From DATADF01 sp046263155 (GTDB lineage: Bacteria > Actinomycetota > CADDZG01 > WHSQ01): a stretch of 6,688 nt of DNA. The position numbers were made by a program, and so were the translations under genes. Under the pieces are notes generated by a model. It did not search any database. It was given only the letters and a program-made list of their open reading frames with translations, and was not told where the DNA came from. Positions 1-6,203 of the stretch are shown piece by piece. Position 1 is the stretch's first letter, and the number at the start of each line of letters is the position of its first letter. The stretch lies in the NCBI GenBank assembly GCA_046263155.1, contig JBHELF010000099.1:1-6688 (forward strand). Reading direction: 5' to 3'.

Positions 1-306
1 GCCCTCGCCGGTATGCAGACCCATGCGCACGCGAATCTCGAGCCCGTCACCCCAATCTTTGGCGGCCAGCGCTTGCTGCGCGGCCACGGCCCCGGCGACC
101 GCCGATGCGGCACTGGGAAAGACGGCGAAAAAGGCATCGCCTTCGGTAGAGACCACGGTCCCGTCGTGGCGCGTGATGACCTCTCGAATCAGCGCGTGAT
201 GCGTGTCGATGATTTCCTGAAACCGCGGGCCCAACTCGCCGACGAGCCCCGTCGACCCCTCGATATCGGTGAAGAAGAAGGTGACGTTCCCGGTGGGAAG
301 AGGCAT
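1..306 (-). CDS. Class III adenylate/guanylate cyclase domain protein, N-terminal fragment
   Basis: This is the first 102 codons of a gene that continues past the left edge. It opens with MPLPTGNVTFFFTDIEGST, the standard N-terminus of a large family of bacterial class III nucleotide cyclase domains. D14 in FTDIEGST and D57 in TEGDAFF match the two metal-binding aspartates that position Mg2+ and ATP. The fragment ends in RVRMGLHTGEG, the usual strand before the rest of the catalytic core. The ATG at 306 fits the family start and an in-frame TAA lies 13 codons upstream, but no good Shine-Dalgarno precedes it. The protein is probably cytoplasmic and would make cAMP. In this family the cyclase domain is often fused to an AAA ATPase and TPR repeats, but the window ends before that can be seen. 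Position 53, before TEGD, is serine rather than the lysine of canonical cyclases, so activity is not certain. The gene starts 86 bp after the propeller gene on the same strand. Confidence 0.9.
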   Translation of the reverse strand, partial: MPLPTGNVTFFFTDIEGSTGLVGELGPRFQEIIDTHHALIREVITRHDGTVVSTEGDAFFAVFPSAASAVAGAVAAQQALAAKDWGDGLEIRVRMGLHTGEG

Positions 307-392
307 GTCAGACCGTGCGATCAGCGAATCTCGAATCCATGATCTTTAGGATGATAGTCAGACGTGGTTTGAAAAATGGCTGAAGGCTGTAC

Positions 393-1451
393 TTACGAGC
401 TGGAACGCCACGACGACACGCTCTCATCGGTCCGCGTGTCCGTAAGGCGGCTGATCGCACCGGACCCGACCTCGACGACGAAAACATCGAAACGATCGTT
501 CGCCGGTACCAACCGGGAGTAGGCGATCTGCGAAGAGTCCGGCGACCACACCGGAGGCGCGCCTTCGACTCCCCGCGGGACCAAGACCCGGCGATTTGTT
601 CCGGCGGCGTTGACGACCTCGAGGCCACACGCCGTTCCCTGACACCCTCGGTACGAGATCCTCCGGCCGTCGGGGGAGTAGAGCGGCTGCTCTTCGCTGA
701 GCTCGTCCCTATTCGCTATGGGCCGCACCCTGCCGGAGAGATCGATCGCGAGGATGTCGTAACCGTTGGAATTGGAGCCGCTGCGGTGGCGACTGAACGC
801 GATCTCCCTGCCGTCGGGTGACCACGCGGGCCAGGTCTCGAAGGTCTCGCTCTTCGTCAGGCGGCGCTTGTTCGTGCCGTCGGCGTTCATCACGTAGATA
901 TCCGAGGAACCATGAGTCGAGTGGACGTAGGCGATCTTGGTGCCGTCCGGCGACCAGGCCGGCTGTGTGTTTATTCGCTCCCGTCCCGTGAGCATGGTCT
1001 TGCCGGTGGCGTCGGTGTCGATCTTGAAGATGATCGAGTCGGTCTCGAGGTCCGAAGTTGCCTGATACAGAATTTGATCTCCGGTCGGCGACCACTGCGG
1101 TAAGAATTTGTAGAAGGGGCCCTTCGTCAGGGGCCGTCGGTTGCTGCCCTCGGCGTTCATCAGGTGAATCTCCGAGCCGTATCGGCCGAAGGAGTCGAAC
1201 GCGATCTGGGATCCCTCGGGCGAGTACACGGCGCTGCCCTCGGAGGCCGCGGACTCGGTTAGGCGTGTAGCGCCCGAGCCGGCCGGGTCCGTTGAAAACA
1301 GATCCCACGCGTCCCCCACGAAGCGGGCGAAAAGGATCTCGCCGTTCAACGGCTGAGCCCCGACCGGATTGGCGACGACCACAGCGGCCGCCCACAGACC
1401 GATCACGCTCAGCGTCCATATCAGAGTTGTTTTCCGGCGGGGCACCTGCAT
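393..1451 (-). CDS. Exported PD40/TolB-like six-bladed beta-propeller protein
   Basis: The 352-residue product starts with a signal peptide: MQVPRRK, a hydrophobic stretch at about 9-28, and a likely cleavage after VGA32. The mature part is a series of about 45-residue repeats. Each carries the PD40 signature W/Y-SPDG followed by IAF or IAY, with the SP at about residues 77, 121, 167, 211, 259 and 303; the C-terminal SSW (348) probably closes the ring. LMNAEGSNRRPLT and VMNADGTNKRRLT are the typical strands between blades. This fold is shared with the TolB propeller, but the TolB N-terminal domain is missing, so it should not be called tolB. C270 and C275 in one blade could form a disulphide outside the cytoplasm. 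A binding or scaffold role is inferred and no ligand is evident. A GAGAGGAG ribosome site (1464-1457) lies 5 nt before the ATG. The gene follows the exported protein gene by 80 bp with no evident terminator or promoter of its own, so co-transcription is likely. Confidence 0.9.
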   Translation of the reverse strand: MQVPRRKTTLIWTLSVIGLWAAAVVVANPVGAQPLNGEILFARFVGDAWDLFSTDPAGSGATRLTESAASEGSAVYSPEGSQIAFDSFGRYGSEIHLMNAEGSNRRPLTKGPFYKFLPQWSPTGDQILYQATSDLETDSIIFKIDTDATGKTMLTGRERINTQPAWSPDGTKIAYVHSTHGSSDIYVMNADGTNKRRLTKSETFETWPAWSPDGREIAFSRHRSGSNSNGYDILAIDLSGRVRPIANRDELSEEQPLYSPDGRRISYRGCQGTACGLEVVNAAGTNRRVLVPRGVEGAPPVWSPDSSQIAYSRLVPANDRFDVFVVEVGSGAISRLTDTRTDESVSSWRSSS

Positions 1452-1531
1452 GTCGGCTCCTCTCGGTGGCGCACACTAAAACGCCCGAAAGGTCGCCGAG
1501 TTCGTCTACGGCGCGCTATTTCTTTTCCTGC

Positions 1532-2284
1532 CTAGAGCTCGATCGTTGAGTCTGTCGGGCCCTGAAGGAAGCACGGCGTCGCCCGTTGTTCGGCACCCAA
1601 CAGCTCGCTCAGTTTCGTGCCTTCATCCGTCGCGATCCCGCAGTCGGCGATGTGCTCCGCGAACTCGCTGTGGTGCACTACCACGCGCTGGGGGCCGAGA
1701 TCACCGTTCACCCACCAATAGGCATCGTGAGCATGGGGATGGGTTGTGAGAGGGCTCTGCCCGGTTGCGATGCGGTAGGCGTTGCCCTCCACGGGCACAT
1801 TCAGATTTGAATGGGGCAGGGCTACTCCCGGCGCAAATGTGTGCTCGATGCCGGCGAGGATCGAGACAGGAAATCCAGCCGTCCTAAGGGCTCGGCCCAA
1901 CGGCCTGTCGCTCGTGGCGATCCAGAACACATAGGAATGAATCGGATTGCTGCCTCCCGGCTCCGGACCTTCTATTCCGGCCCCGAGGAAAGTCACCGTC
2001 CCGGGCCGGCTGGGCCCGTCGCCCACCCGGATCCCCGCGCACGAGCTTGTGATGGACCAAATGTCGCCCAGTGGCGGCTGTGTTCCCAGAACGTATTCAG
2101 GTGGCACGGCGGCGCGCAGGGCACTTTCGTCGCCGTCTACCAGCAGGAACATCTCGGTGCAGTCCTCGAGCACGGCGGTGACGCCCGAGGCCCGCGCCGG
2201 TGCGTAGGCCAGACTCACGACCAGCGCCATGACGGCGATCCCGGCCGCCCACACACGGCGGGGGAGCCCAATGTCGGTCGACAT
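1532..2284 (-). CDS. Exported protein of unknown function, possibly acetoacetate-decarboxylase-like fold
   Basis: I do not recognise this 250-residue protein with certainty. It has a clear signal peptide: RR at 9-10, a hydrophobic core at about 12-28, and an A30-R31-A32 cleavage site. Four cysteines remain in the mature chain (C42, C82, C215, C238), an even number compatible with two disulphides outside the cytoplasm. The segment LLVDGDESALRAAVPPEYVLG resembles the opening strand and helix of acetoacetate-decarboxylase-like proteins, in which a small-residue helix leads into a V/LPPxY/F turn. This is only a pattern resemblance; no catalytic lysine can be assigned. Histidines cluster in HPHAHDAYWW (182-191) and VVVHHSE (201-207), which might bind metal. 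AAAGGAG (2296-2290) sits 5 nt before the ATG and fixes the start. The conserved bipartite element at 2351-2322 lies upstream in the same orientation. The gene is divergent from the ATPase and leads the propeller gene. Confidence 0.82.
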   Translation of the reverse strand: MSTDIGLPRRVWAAGIAVMALVVSLAYAPARASGVTAVLEDCTEMFLLVDGDESALRAAVPPEYVLGTQPPLGDIWSITSSCAGIRVGDGPSRPGTVTFLGAGIEGPEPGGSNPIHSYVFWIATSDRPLGRALRTAGFPVSILAGIEHTFAPGVALPHSNLNVPVEGNAYRIATGQSPLTTHPHAHDAYWWVNGDLGPQRVVVHHSEFAEHIADCGIATDEGTKLSELLGAEQRATPCFLQGPTDSTIEL

Positions 2285-2400
2285 GATTGCTCCTTTCTCT
2301 GTTGAAACCTGTCCACTCCCTACGGCGCCAGAAATGCCCTGGCATTGCGAGTCCGCCTCGGGTTCGTCAGACTGACTCCTGCCCGGCAGCCCAACGGCAG
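2285..2400. promoter_or_regulatory. Divergent intergenic region
   Basis: These 116 bp separate the divergent starts of the exported protein (2284, minus) and the ATPase (about 2401, plus). An open frame without stops runs through it in the ATPase frame. However, its N-terminal translation (LLSLLKPVHSLRRQK...) shows no family similarity, and its TTG at 2287 would abut the opposite ATG. It holds the ribosome site of the minus gene (2296-2290) and one copy of the bipartite element (2322-2351). A perfect 6-bp inverted repeat, AATGCC-CT-GGCATT, lies at 2333-2346 inside that element. No convincing -10/-35 pair of the housekeeping type is visible on either strand. Confidence 0.6.
2322..2351 (-). promoter_or_regulatory. 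Bipartite conserved element, copy C (operator or promoter candidate)
   Basis: Read on the minus strand this is CTCGCA-AT-GCCAG-GGCAT-TTCTGGCGCC-GT. It matches the two plus-strand copies at 20 invariant positions, with the variable bases falling in the N2 and N5 spacers, one base of the left arm and the last two bases. Its left edge is 67 nt upstream of the ATG at 2284, compared with 65 and 63 nt for the other copies. Fixed orientation, fixed distance and freely varying spacers indicate a DNA-binding site rather than a dispersed repeat. Read on the plus strand, its left part is CTGGCA-TT-GCGAG, so it could also serve the ATPase gene. Confidence 0.6.
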
Positions 2401-5400
2401 GTGGTCTTGAGCACGGAACTTCCCGAGCTGGTCCTCACGGCGGCCGACTTCGTCGGTCGCGAGTCCCATATCCGTGAACTCAGTCGCGCCATCGATGAGG
2501 CGACGGCCGGCAAAACGACGCTGCTTCTCATCTCAGGGGAGCCGGGGATCGGAAAGACCCGACTCGTGGAGGAAGCTCGCTCCCACGCAACAAGCCTGGG
2601 GGCAGAGATCCACTGGGGGCGCTGCTGGACGGAGGAGGGAGCCCCGGCCTATTGGCCCTGGGTGCAGGTCATTCGCTCGCTAGCTCAGTCCCGAGACAAC
2701 GAGGCCATGAAAGATCTACTCGGCGTCGGAGCCGGAGAGGTCGCCCAGATCGTTCCGGAGCTGGGGGACGGTCATCGATTCTCCGAGAGTCCGGCGGTTG
2801 CGCTTCCCGAGCAGGCTCGTTTCCGTCTCTTCGATGCGGTCGGCGGGCTGCTGAAGCGAAGCGCCGCCGCGGCTCCTTTGGTCATCATCCTGGACGACCT
2901 GCACGCCGCCGATCATTCAACGCTCTTGCTGTTGCGCTTTCTCGCGCACGAGTTGGTCGGGTCGCGGCTATTGCTCGTCGGCACTTTCCGCGATGTCGAG
3001 GTGGAAGAGGGCAATCCCCTGAACACCATCCTCGAAGAATCGTTGCCCAATCGCCGGACGCTCTCATTGGGAGGGCTCGAGCAGTCCGAGGTAGCGGCCT
3101 TGGTCGAGCAAACGGCGGGGTCCGTGCCGTCCGAGGAGTTCGCTCAAGTGCTGCATGAAAAGTCGGGAGGCAACCCTCTGTTCGTCAAAGAACTCGTGGC
3201 GTTGTTGCAAGCCCAGGGCAAGCTCGATGCCGTTACGGCGCTTGCGAACATCGCATTGCCGCGTGGGCTCACGGAGGTGATCGAGCGGCGGCTCTCCCGC
3301 CTGAGTTCCCCCTGTTACCAACTGCTGAGTGCCGCCTCCGTGTTGGGTCAAGAGTTCGACTTCGAGATGGCGGCCACCCTCGGCCAGATCGGCCGGTCTG
3401 AGGCGATCGAGTTACTGGACGAGGCCGAGAGGGCCCGCTTGGTTTTCTCGCTTGGAACCACGGCTCGGCAATGGAAGTTTGATCACGCATTGGTAAGGGC
3501 GTCTCTGTACGACTCCCTGGGTACGGCAGCTCGCGTCGAGCTTCACAAGATCGCGGCGGAGACCCTACAGACTCTTCATGAAGCCGACCCCGAAGCACAT
3601 CTCTCCGAGATCGCGCACCACTTCGTTCGAGCCGTTGCGCTTTCAGGTCCTGAGCCCGCGGTCGATTTTTCCGTTCGAGCGGGACGACTTGCCTGTCGTC
3701 GCTTTGCGTATGAGGAGGGCGTTCAGCATTTCCGCGCCGCGGTGGAAGTGGCCGGGTCGCGGCGTGGAGATCTGTTGCTGTTACTGGGGGATGCCCTCAT
3801 CCGGTCGGGAGCCTTCGAGGAGGCAAAGAAGGTCTACGACGAGGTCGCCGACCAGGCCCGGGCTGGAGGGAATGCCGAGCTTCTGGCTCGCGCGGCTCTG
3901 GGCCTGGGGGCGGGCCTCGGCGGTTTCGAGATCACGATGCGCGACCAGCGGCAGATCGATCTGCTTGAGGACGCGCTCAAAGCGCTGGGGGAAGAGGACT
4001 CGGTCCTGAGAGCGCGTGTTATGGCCCGTCTCTCAATTGCTCTGGCGTTTGTCGCCTCGCAGCAACGGCGTGTGGAGCTCAGCCTTCGCGCGGCGGAGAT
4101 TGCCGATCGCGTCGGAGATCCCGCCGCGAAGGCCTACGCGCTCAGTACTTTCTGCGACGCCCGCTCGGGACCCGAGTTCGTTGCAGAGAGACTCGACGCC
4201 GCCGACGAGATGATCCGTCTCGCCCGGAGTGTTGGCGACAAGGAGATGGAACTCCTCGGACGGCGCTATCGCGTCGTGGCGCTGGCGGAGAAAGGCGACC
4301 GCCCCGCTCTGGACAAAGAGATCGACGCCTACGCTCGCTTGGCCACCTTTCTTCGCCAGCCGCTTTCCTCGTGGTACGTCCCTCTATTCAGAGCGACCGT
4401 TGCTCTGATGGAGGGTCGGCTAGAGGACTGCGAACGTCTGGCGGCCCAAGCGTCGGAGATGGGGCGATGGGCCCAGAGTCGCAATGTCTATGAACTTGTG
4501 GATCTCTCTCTTCTGCCTGCGCTCTGGGTCGAGCAAGGCCGGACGGAAGATCTCGAGACAAAGTTCTTTCCTGCTCTGCGCGAGATGCGCGACATGACGG
4601 GGATCGACTGGCCGGCGATCTTTGCCGCCGTAATTGGGCTCGAGAGCGACACGTCGGCGAGCGCCGCGCTCGAACGACTGACGGCCGACGATGCAGTCAC
4701 GCTCGAGCGGGACGGGATGTTCCTACCGCTCATGAACTACATCGTCCTCGGATGTGTACAAAGTAAGGAAGCAAGAGCGGCCGAAGTGCTCTACCGGGAA
4801 CTGGCCCCCTTCGAGAACCAGTTTTCGGTCTGCGGCATCTGCGGAGCGTGTTATGGCGTGGTGGCGCACAATCTGGGATTGCTCGCGGCCGTGCTCGAAC
4901 GATGGGATGTAGCGGAGAAGCATTTCGAGAACGCGCTCAAGGCACACGGGTCCTCCGGAGCCCACCTCCTCCTGACCCACACGCGGGATGAATACGCACG
5001 CATGTTGCTGGCGCGCAACAAGGCCGGGGACCGCGGCAAGGCGATGGATCTGTTGAAGTCCGCGATGGCGACCTATCGTCGCCTCGGAATGACCTCCTGG
5101 CAGGAGCGGGCAGAGGCCCTCCTGGAGGTGCAGCCCACCGGAACGAATTCCTTTGCGCGCACGGGTGACGTCTGGACCCTCGAGTTCGACAATCGAACCG
5201 GAACCCTTAAGGACTCCAAGGGTCTGCGCGATCTCGCGGCTCTAATCGCTCGCCCCAATCAGGAGATACATGTCTCCGAACTTGCAACCGTCCGGAGCGC
5301 CGAGGCCGGGTCTCGAGAACCGGGGCTTACCGGGGGCGAGGGGGCCGACGCCGTCCTCGATGCGACCGCCAAGGAGCAATATCGCGCCCGTTTGGCGGAA

Positions 5401-5700
5401 CTGAACGAGGAGCTAGAGGAAGCTCAGGCCAACAACGACACGGGCCGAGCAACGAAACTCGGGGAGGAGATCGATTTCCTGACGGCGGAGCTCGCTCGCG
5501 CCTATGGCCTTGGAGGCCGGAGCAGAAAGCTGGGCGACCCCGCCGAACGAGCGCGTAAGGCGGTCACCGGCCGCATCAAGGACGCCATCGGCCGCATCTC
5601 TAAGGTTCATCCCATACTGGGGCGCCACCTCGAACACTCGATCAAGACGGGAACCTTCTGCTCTTACGCCCCCGAAAACCCCATCTCCTGGTCGCTGTAG
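2401..5700 (+). CDS. Large AAA-type ATPase/TPR regulator with coiled-coil and winged-helix-like C-terminus
   Basis: The protein has about 1,099 residues if it starts at GTG 2401. An FVGRE motif (17-21) leads into the nucleotide-binding domain, with Walker A GEPGIGKT (46-53, K52) and Walker B VIILDDLH (161-168). A GGNPLFVKELV motif and LPRGLTEVIERRLSRL follow, as in large STAND-type ATPases related to MalT/LuxR (LAL) regulators and cyclase-linked ATPases. A long helical region of TPR-like repeats spans roughly 400-900 and contains a CGICGAC cluster (811-817). The tail differs from LuxR regulators: WTLEFDNRTGTLKDSKGLRDLAALI (from W925) resembles a winged-helix segment. It is followed by a coiled coil (about 991-1037) and the motif IKTGTFCSYAPE (1081-1092) known from this ATPase family. 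It is probably a cytoplasmic ATP-dependent signalling or transcription protein; its ligand is unknown. The start is uncertain: GTG 2401 and TTG 2407 both lack a well-spaced ribosome site, and no ATG occurs before Walker A. It may be co-transcribed with the next gene, since no terminator lies between them. Confidence 0.88.
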   Translation: MVLSTELPELVLTAADFVGRESHIRELSRAIDEATAGKTTLLLISGEPGIGKTRLVEEARSHATSLGAEIHWGRCWTEEGAPAYWPWVQVIRSLAQSRDNEAMKDLLGVGAGEVAQIVPELGDGHRFSESPAVALPEQARFRLFDAVGGLLKRSAAAAPLVIILDDLHAADHSTLLLLRFLAHELVGSRLLLVGTFRDVEVEEGNPLNTILEESLPNRRTLSLGGLEQSEVAALVEQTAGSVPSEEFAQVLHEKSGGNPLFVKELVALLQAQGKLDAVTALANIALPRGLTEVIERRLSRLSSPCYQLLSAASVLGQEFDFEMAATLGQIGRSEAIELLDEAERARLVFSLGTTARQWKFDHALVRASLYDSLGTAARVELHKIAAETLQTLHEADPEAHLSEIAHHFVRAVALSGPEPAVDFSVRAGRLACRRFAYEEGVQHFRAAVEVAGSRRGDLLLLLGDALIRSGAFEEAKKVYDEVADQARAGGNAELLARAALGLGAGLGGFEITMRDQRQIDLLEDALKALGEEDSVLRARVMARLSIALAFVASQQRRVELSLRAAEIADRVGDPAAKAYALSTFCDARSGPEFVAERLDAADEMIRLARSVGDKEMELLGRRYRVVALAEKGDRPALDKEIDAYARLATFLRQPLSSWYVPLFRATVALMEGRLEDCERLAAQASEMGRWAQSRNVYELVDLSLLPALWVEQGRTEDLETKFFPALREMRDMTGIDWPAIFAAVIGLESDTSASAALERLTADDAVTLERDGMFLPLMNYIVLGCVQSKEARAAEVLYRELAPFENQFSVCGICGACYGVVAHNLGLLAAVLERWDVAEKHFENALKAHGSSGAHLLLTHTRDEYARMLLARNKAGDRGKAMDLLKSAMATYRRLGMTSWQERAEALLEVQPTGTNSFARTGDVWTLEFDNRTGTLKDSKGLRDLAALIARPNQEIHVSELATVRSAEAGSREPGLTGGEGADAVLDATAKEQYRARLAELNEELEEAQANNDTGRATKLGEEIDFLTAELARAYGLGGRSRKLGDPAERARKAVTGRIKDAIGRISKVHPILGRHLEHSIKTGTFCSYAPENPISWSL

Positions 5701-5707
5701 CCGGAAC

Positions 5708-5737
5708 CTGGCAAGGCCAGAGCGATTCTGGCGCCTG
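5708..5737 (+). promoter_or_regulatory. Bipartite conserved element, copy A (operator or promoter candidate)
   Basis: The sequence is CTGGCA-AG-GCCAG-AGCGA-TTCTGGCGCC-TG. It is identical to copy B (6141-6170) at 23 of 30 positions, and all seven differences fall in the two spacers. It begins 7 bp after the ATPase stop codon and 65 nt before the ATG at 5773. CTGGC-N3-GCCAG is an inverted repeat, and GCCAG-N7-CTGGC is a second one sharing an arm, so the element is a chain of the half-site CTGGC in alternating orientation. No T-tract follows, so it is not a terminator. Confidence 0.65.
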
Positions 5738-5772
5738 TCCCATGAAAGGCAGGCGAGCGAAAGGAGCACGGG

Positions 5773-6063
5773 ATGGCCTTTGTCCAGGTTCACAAGGCGA
5801 CCACGATCACGCGGGAGCAAATAGACACGATTAACCGGGAGTGGGTTCCCCAAACCTTCTCTCGGGGTTTGCTCAGCGTTATTGGAGGGCAAACCGCCGG
5901 CGGCACGCGCTACTACATCGAGGTCTGGGAGTCGGAGGAGACCTGCCACCGGGCCATGGAGACGTTCATGCCGGTTGCCGCGAGGCTCGGCTTGACCGCC
6001 GACGACTTCGTGACCGAAGAGTTCGAAGTCGAGGATCTGCTGGGCGCGCTTCAGCCCGCCTGA
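5773..6063 (+). CDS. Small dimeric alpha/beta-barrel protein (antibiotic-biosynthesis-monooxygenase type)
   Basis: The 96-residue protein has no signal peptide and is probably cytoplasmic. Its pattern is that of the ferredoxin-like dimeric alpha/beta-barrel superfamily: an opening strand FVQVHKA, a helix beginning TREQIDTINREWV, a strand YYIEVWESEE (about 48-57), a helix ending ETFMPVAARLGL, and a closing strand FVTEEFEVEDLL. The VWES-E signature followed by F-MP-A-LG is typical of ABM/YgiN-like and related small proteins. Members oxidise quinol or polyketide substrates without cofactor, degrade haem, or have no known activity. No haem-ligand or catalytic residue is obvious, so the reaction is unknown. 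The start is secured by AAAGGAG (5760-5766), 6 nt before the ATG. The gene lies 72 bp after the ATPase, has its own copy of the bipartite element and ends at a strong terminator, so it can be transcribed alone or with the ATPase. Sharing the element with a methyltransferase suggests a small-molecule modification role, but this is inference. Confidence 0.82.
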   Translation: MAFVQVHKATTITREQIDTINREWVPQTFSRGLLSVIGGQTAGGTRYYIEVWESEETCHRAMETFMPVAARLGLTADDFVTEEFEVEDLLGALQPA

Positions 6064-6076
6064 TCCTCAGTCCCAC

Positions 6077-6115
6077 AAAATCCGTGTCGCGCGCGAACGC
6101 GGCACGGATTTTTTT
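6077..6115 (+). terminator. Rho-independent terminator after the barrel gene
   Basis: A 15-bp stem pairs 6077-6091 (AAAATCCGTGTCGCG) with 6098-6112 (CGCGGCACGGATTTT), with one T-G wobble and a CGCGAA loop. The right arm runs into seven T residues (6109-6115). It lies 14 nt after the TGA of the barrel gene and before the next promoter-like element, so the methyltransferase should depend mainly on its own promoter. The left arm has only four A residues, so termination from the opposite direction would be weak. Confidence 0.92.
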
Positions 6116-6140
6116 GCTCCAAGGCGCCGTCTCGTCGGGT

Positions 6141-6170
6141 CTGGCATCGCCAGCAGCTTTCTGGCGCCTG
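6141..6170 (+). promoter_or_regulatory. Bipartite conserved element, copy B (operator or promoter candidate)
   Basis: The sequence is CTGGCA-TC-GCCAG-CAGCT-TTCTGGCGCC-TG. It lies between the terminator and the methyltransferase, with its left edge 63 nt before the ATG at 6204. The conserved blocks are unchanged from copy A, whereas the N5 spacer shares no position with it. Because the terminator isolates this gene from upstream transcription, this copy is the best evidence that the element belongs to a promoter region. Confidence 0.65.
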
Positions 6171-6203
6171 GTGTGAGAAGACCGCCCAAGGAAAGGAGTG
6201 GGA

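Noticed and set aside
368..392. Terminator after the propeller gene (minus-strand TTTTT run near 372-376)
   Set aside because: The preceding CAGCC-TT-CAGCC is a direct repeat, not an inverted one, so no stable hairpin precedes the T run.
393..1451. Naming the propeller gene tolB
   Set aside because: It has only PD40 blades and a signal peptide; the TolB N-terminal domain and neighbouring tol-pal genes are absent.
1480..1489. Possible fourth copy of the element before the propeller gene (minus strand TTCGGGCGTT)
   Set aside because: Only about 7 of 10 positions of the right block match, the left block is absent and the distance to the ATG is shorter. The propeller gene is better explained as second in an operon.
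5708..5720. CTGGC-AAG-GCCAG as a terminator for the ATPase gene
   Set aside because: The stem is only 5 bp, no T-tract follows, and the same hairpin precedes the methyltransferase as part of the shared element.
5710..5723. Sigma-54 promoter (GG-N10-GC) in copy A of the element
   Set aside because: The GC of the -12 part falls in the variable N5 spacer. In copy B the spacing becomes N11, so the resemblance is not conserved.
5742..5834. Short upstream frame starting at ATG 5742 and overlapping the barrel gene
   Set aside because: It has no ribosome site, about 30 codons of low-complexity charged sequence and a stop inside the barrel gene, and the strong ribosome site serves ATG 5773.
5413..5949. 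178-codon minus-strand open frame antisense to the ATPase end and the barrel gene start
   Set aside because: It shows no recognisable domain, lies opposite two well-supported genes and is typical of antisense frames in GC-rich DNA.
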